Assembly (NCBI GenBank): GCA_903839965.1
Contig: CAIMEK010000483.1
Coordinates: 1 to 14,442, forward strand
DNA length: 14,442 nucleotides
From: an uncultured Acetobacteraceae bacterium
GTDB taxonomy: Bacteria; Pseudomonadota; Alphaproteobacteria; Acetobacterales; Acetobacteraceae
Direction of reading: 5' to 3'
The first letter of the stretch is position 1. Every line of letters begins with the position of its first letter. Both the position numbers and the translations under genes were made by a program. A model generated the notes under the pieces. That model had not been told where the DNA came from, ran no database searches, and saw nothing but the letters and a program-made list of their open reading frames with translations. Below are positions 14,184 to 14,442 of this stretch, piece after piece.

Positions 14184-14442
14184 TCAGGCCAAGCGGCGGG
14201 CTTCCCAGGTGCCGCTGCCGTGCTGGCGCAGGTTGAACGGGCCGCGGTTGTTGCTGTGCACGGCGCCGAACTGCACGCTGCCGGCCAGGCCGGATGGGCC
14301 GGTCGGGGCGCCTTCCAACGAGTAGGTGACGATGTTGGCCTCGTAGGGGGCGCCGAAGCTCAGGTGCACCGTGGCGCCGTCGACCTGGCCGGTGGCTTCG
14401 CCGGCGAAGCCGTTCGAGTCGTGGCGGCCGGAGATTTCGGCG
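14184..14442 (-). CDS. Unrecognised protein, C-terminal part only
   Basis: An open minus-strand frame enters from the window edge (14441) and ends at TGA 14184-14186, giving the last 85 residues. The segment is rich in Gly, Ser and Thr with alternating hydrophobics (GFAGEATGQVDGATVHLSF, FNLRQHGSGTWEARRLA), suggesting short beta strands and turns, perhaps a secreted or surface beta-rich domain. Codons are G/C-ending throughout, unlike a chance frame. It is convergent with the last permease. I do not recognise the family; a GTG inside (about 14369) could be a start, but the frame stays coding-like upstream of it. Confidence 0.6.
   Translation of the reverse strand, partial: AEISGRHDSNGFAGEATGQVDGATVHLSFGAPYEANIVTYSLEGAPTGPSGLAGSVQFGAVHSNNRGPFNLRQHGSGTWEARRLA

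Noticed and set aside
1..14442. tRNA, rRNA, CRISPR arrays, insertion sequences, attachment sites
   Set aside because: None seen on either strand by eye; the only sizeable repeat is the binding-protein duplication.

Overview
The window is a G+C-rich stretch (about two thirds or more G+C by eye) with third codon positions dominated by G and C, Shine-Dalgarno-led genes and tightly packed operons. Gene content (FCD-type GntR regulator, DapA-like and enolase-superfamily enzymes, Tat-exported binding proteins, GMC oxidoreductase) fits an alphaproteobacterium. I would guess Rhodospirillales/Acetobacteraceae, from style only; no rRNA or other marker is present.

Left end (1-1890, minus strand): two cell-surface/glycan genes read leftwards, a class I SAM methyltransferase followed by a family 2 glycosyltransferase. 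Each carries one disabling lesion: a one-base deletion near 1576-1580 in the methyltransferase, and an in-frame TAG at 204-206 in the glycosyltransferase with clearly coding sequence continuing past it. Either this locus is decaying or the assembly has local errors.

Middle and right (2008-14180): a sugar or sugar-acid utilisation locus. A GntR/FCD regulator (minus strand) diverges from a plus-strand run of ten genes: a DapA-family aldolase/dehydratase, an enolase-superfamily acid-sugar dehydratase, two tandemly duplicated Tat-type binding proteins (about 84% identical), a MalF-type and a MalG-type permease, a GMC-family FAD oxidoreductase, a third unrelated-looking Tat-type binding protein, and a second MalF/MalG permease pair. 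From the first permease on, junctions are overlaps or gaps of a few bases, so one transcript is likely. The 142-base divergent promoter region holds an 11-bp palindrome between the two candidate -35 boxes, a longer-range inverted repeat, and a 19-codon leader frame that overlaps the TTG start of the aldolase gene.

The likely logic is as follows. One or two CUT1-type importers bring in a sugar, polyol or sugar acid. The GMC enzyme oxidises an alcohol or hemiacetal group. The enolase-superfamily enzyme dehydrates the resulting acid to a 2-keto-3-deoxy acid. The DapA-like enzyme cleaves or dehydrates that product, and the GntR protein senses an intermediate. This is inference; the substrate cannot be read from the sequence. 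No ATP-binding subunit is present for either transporter.

Right edge (14184-14442, minus strand): the C-terminal 85 codons of an unrecognised protein, convergent with the last permease and only three bases from it. No tRNA, rRNA, CRISPR, insertion sequence or attachment site was seen. No gene-free stretch exceeds 300 bases.
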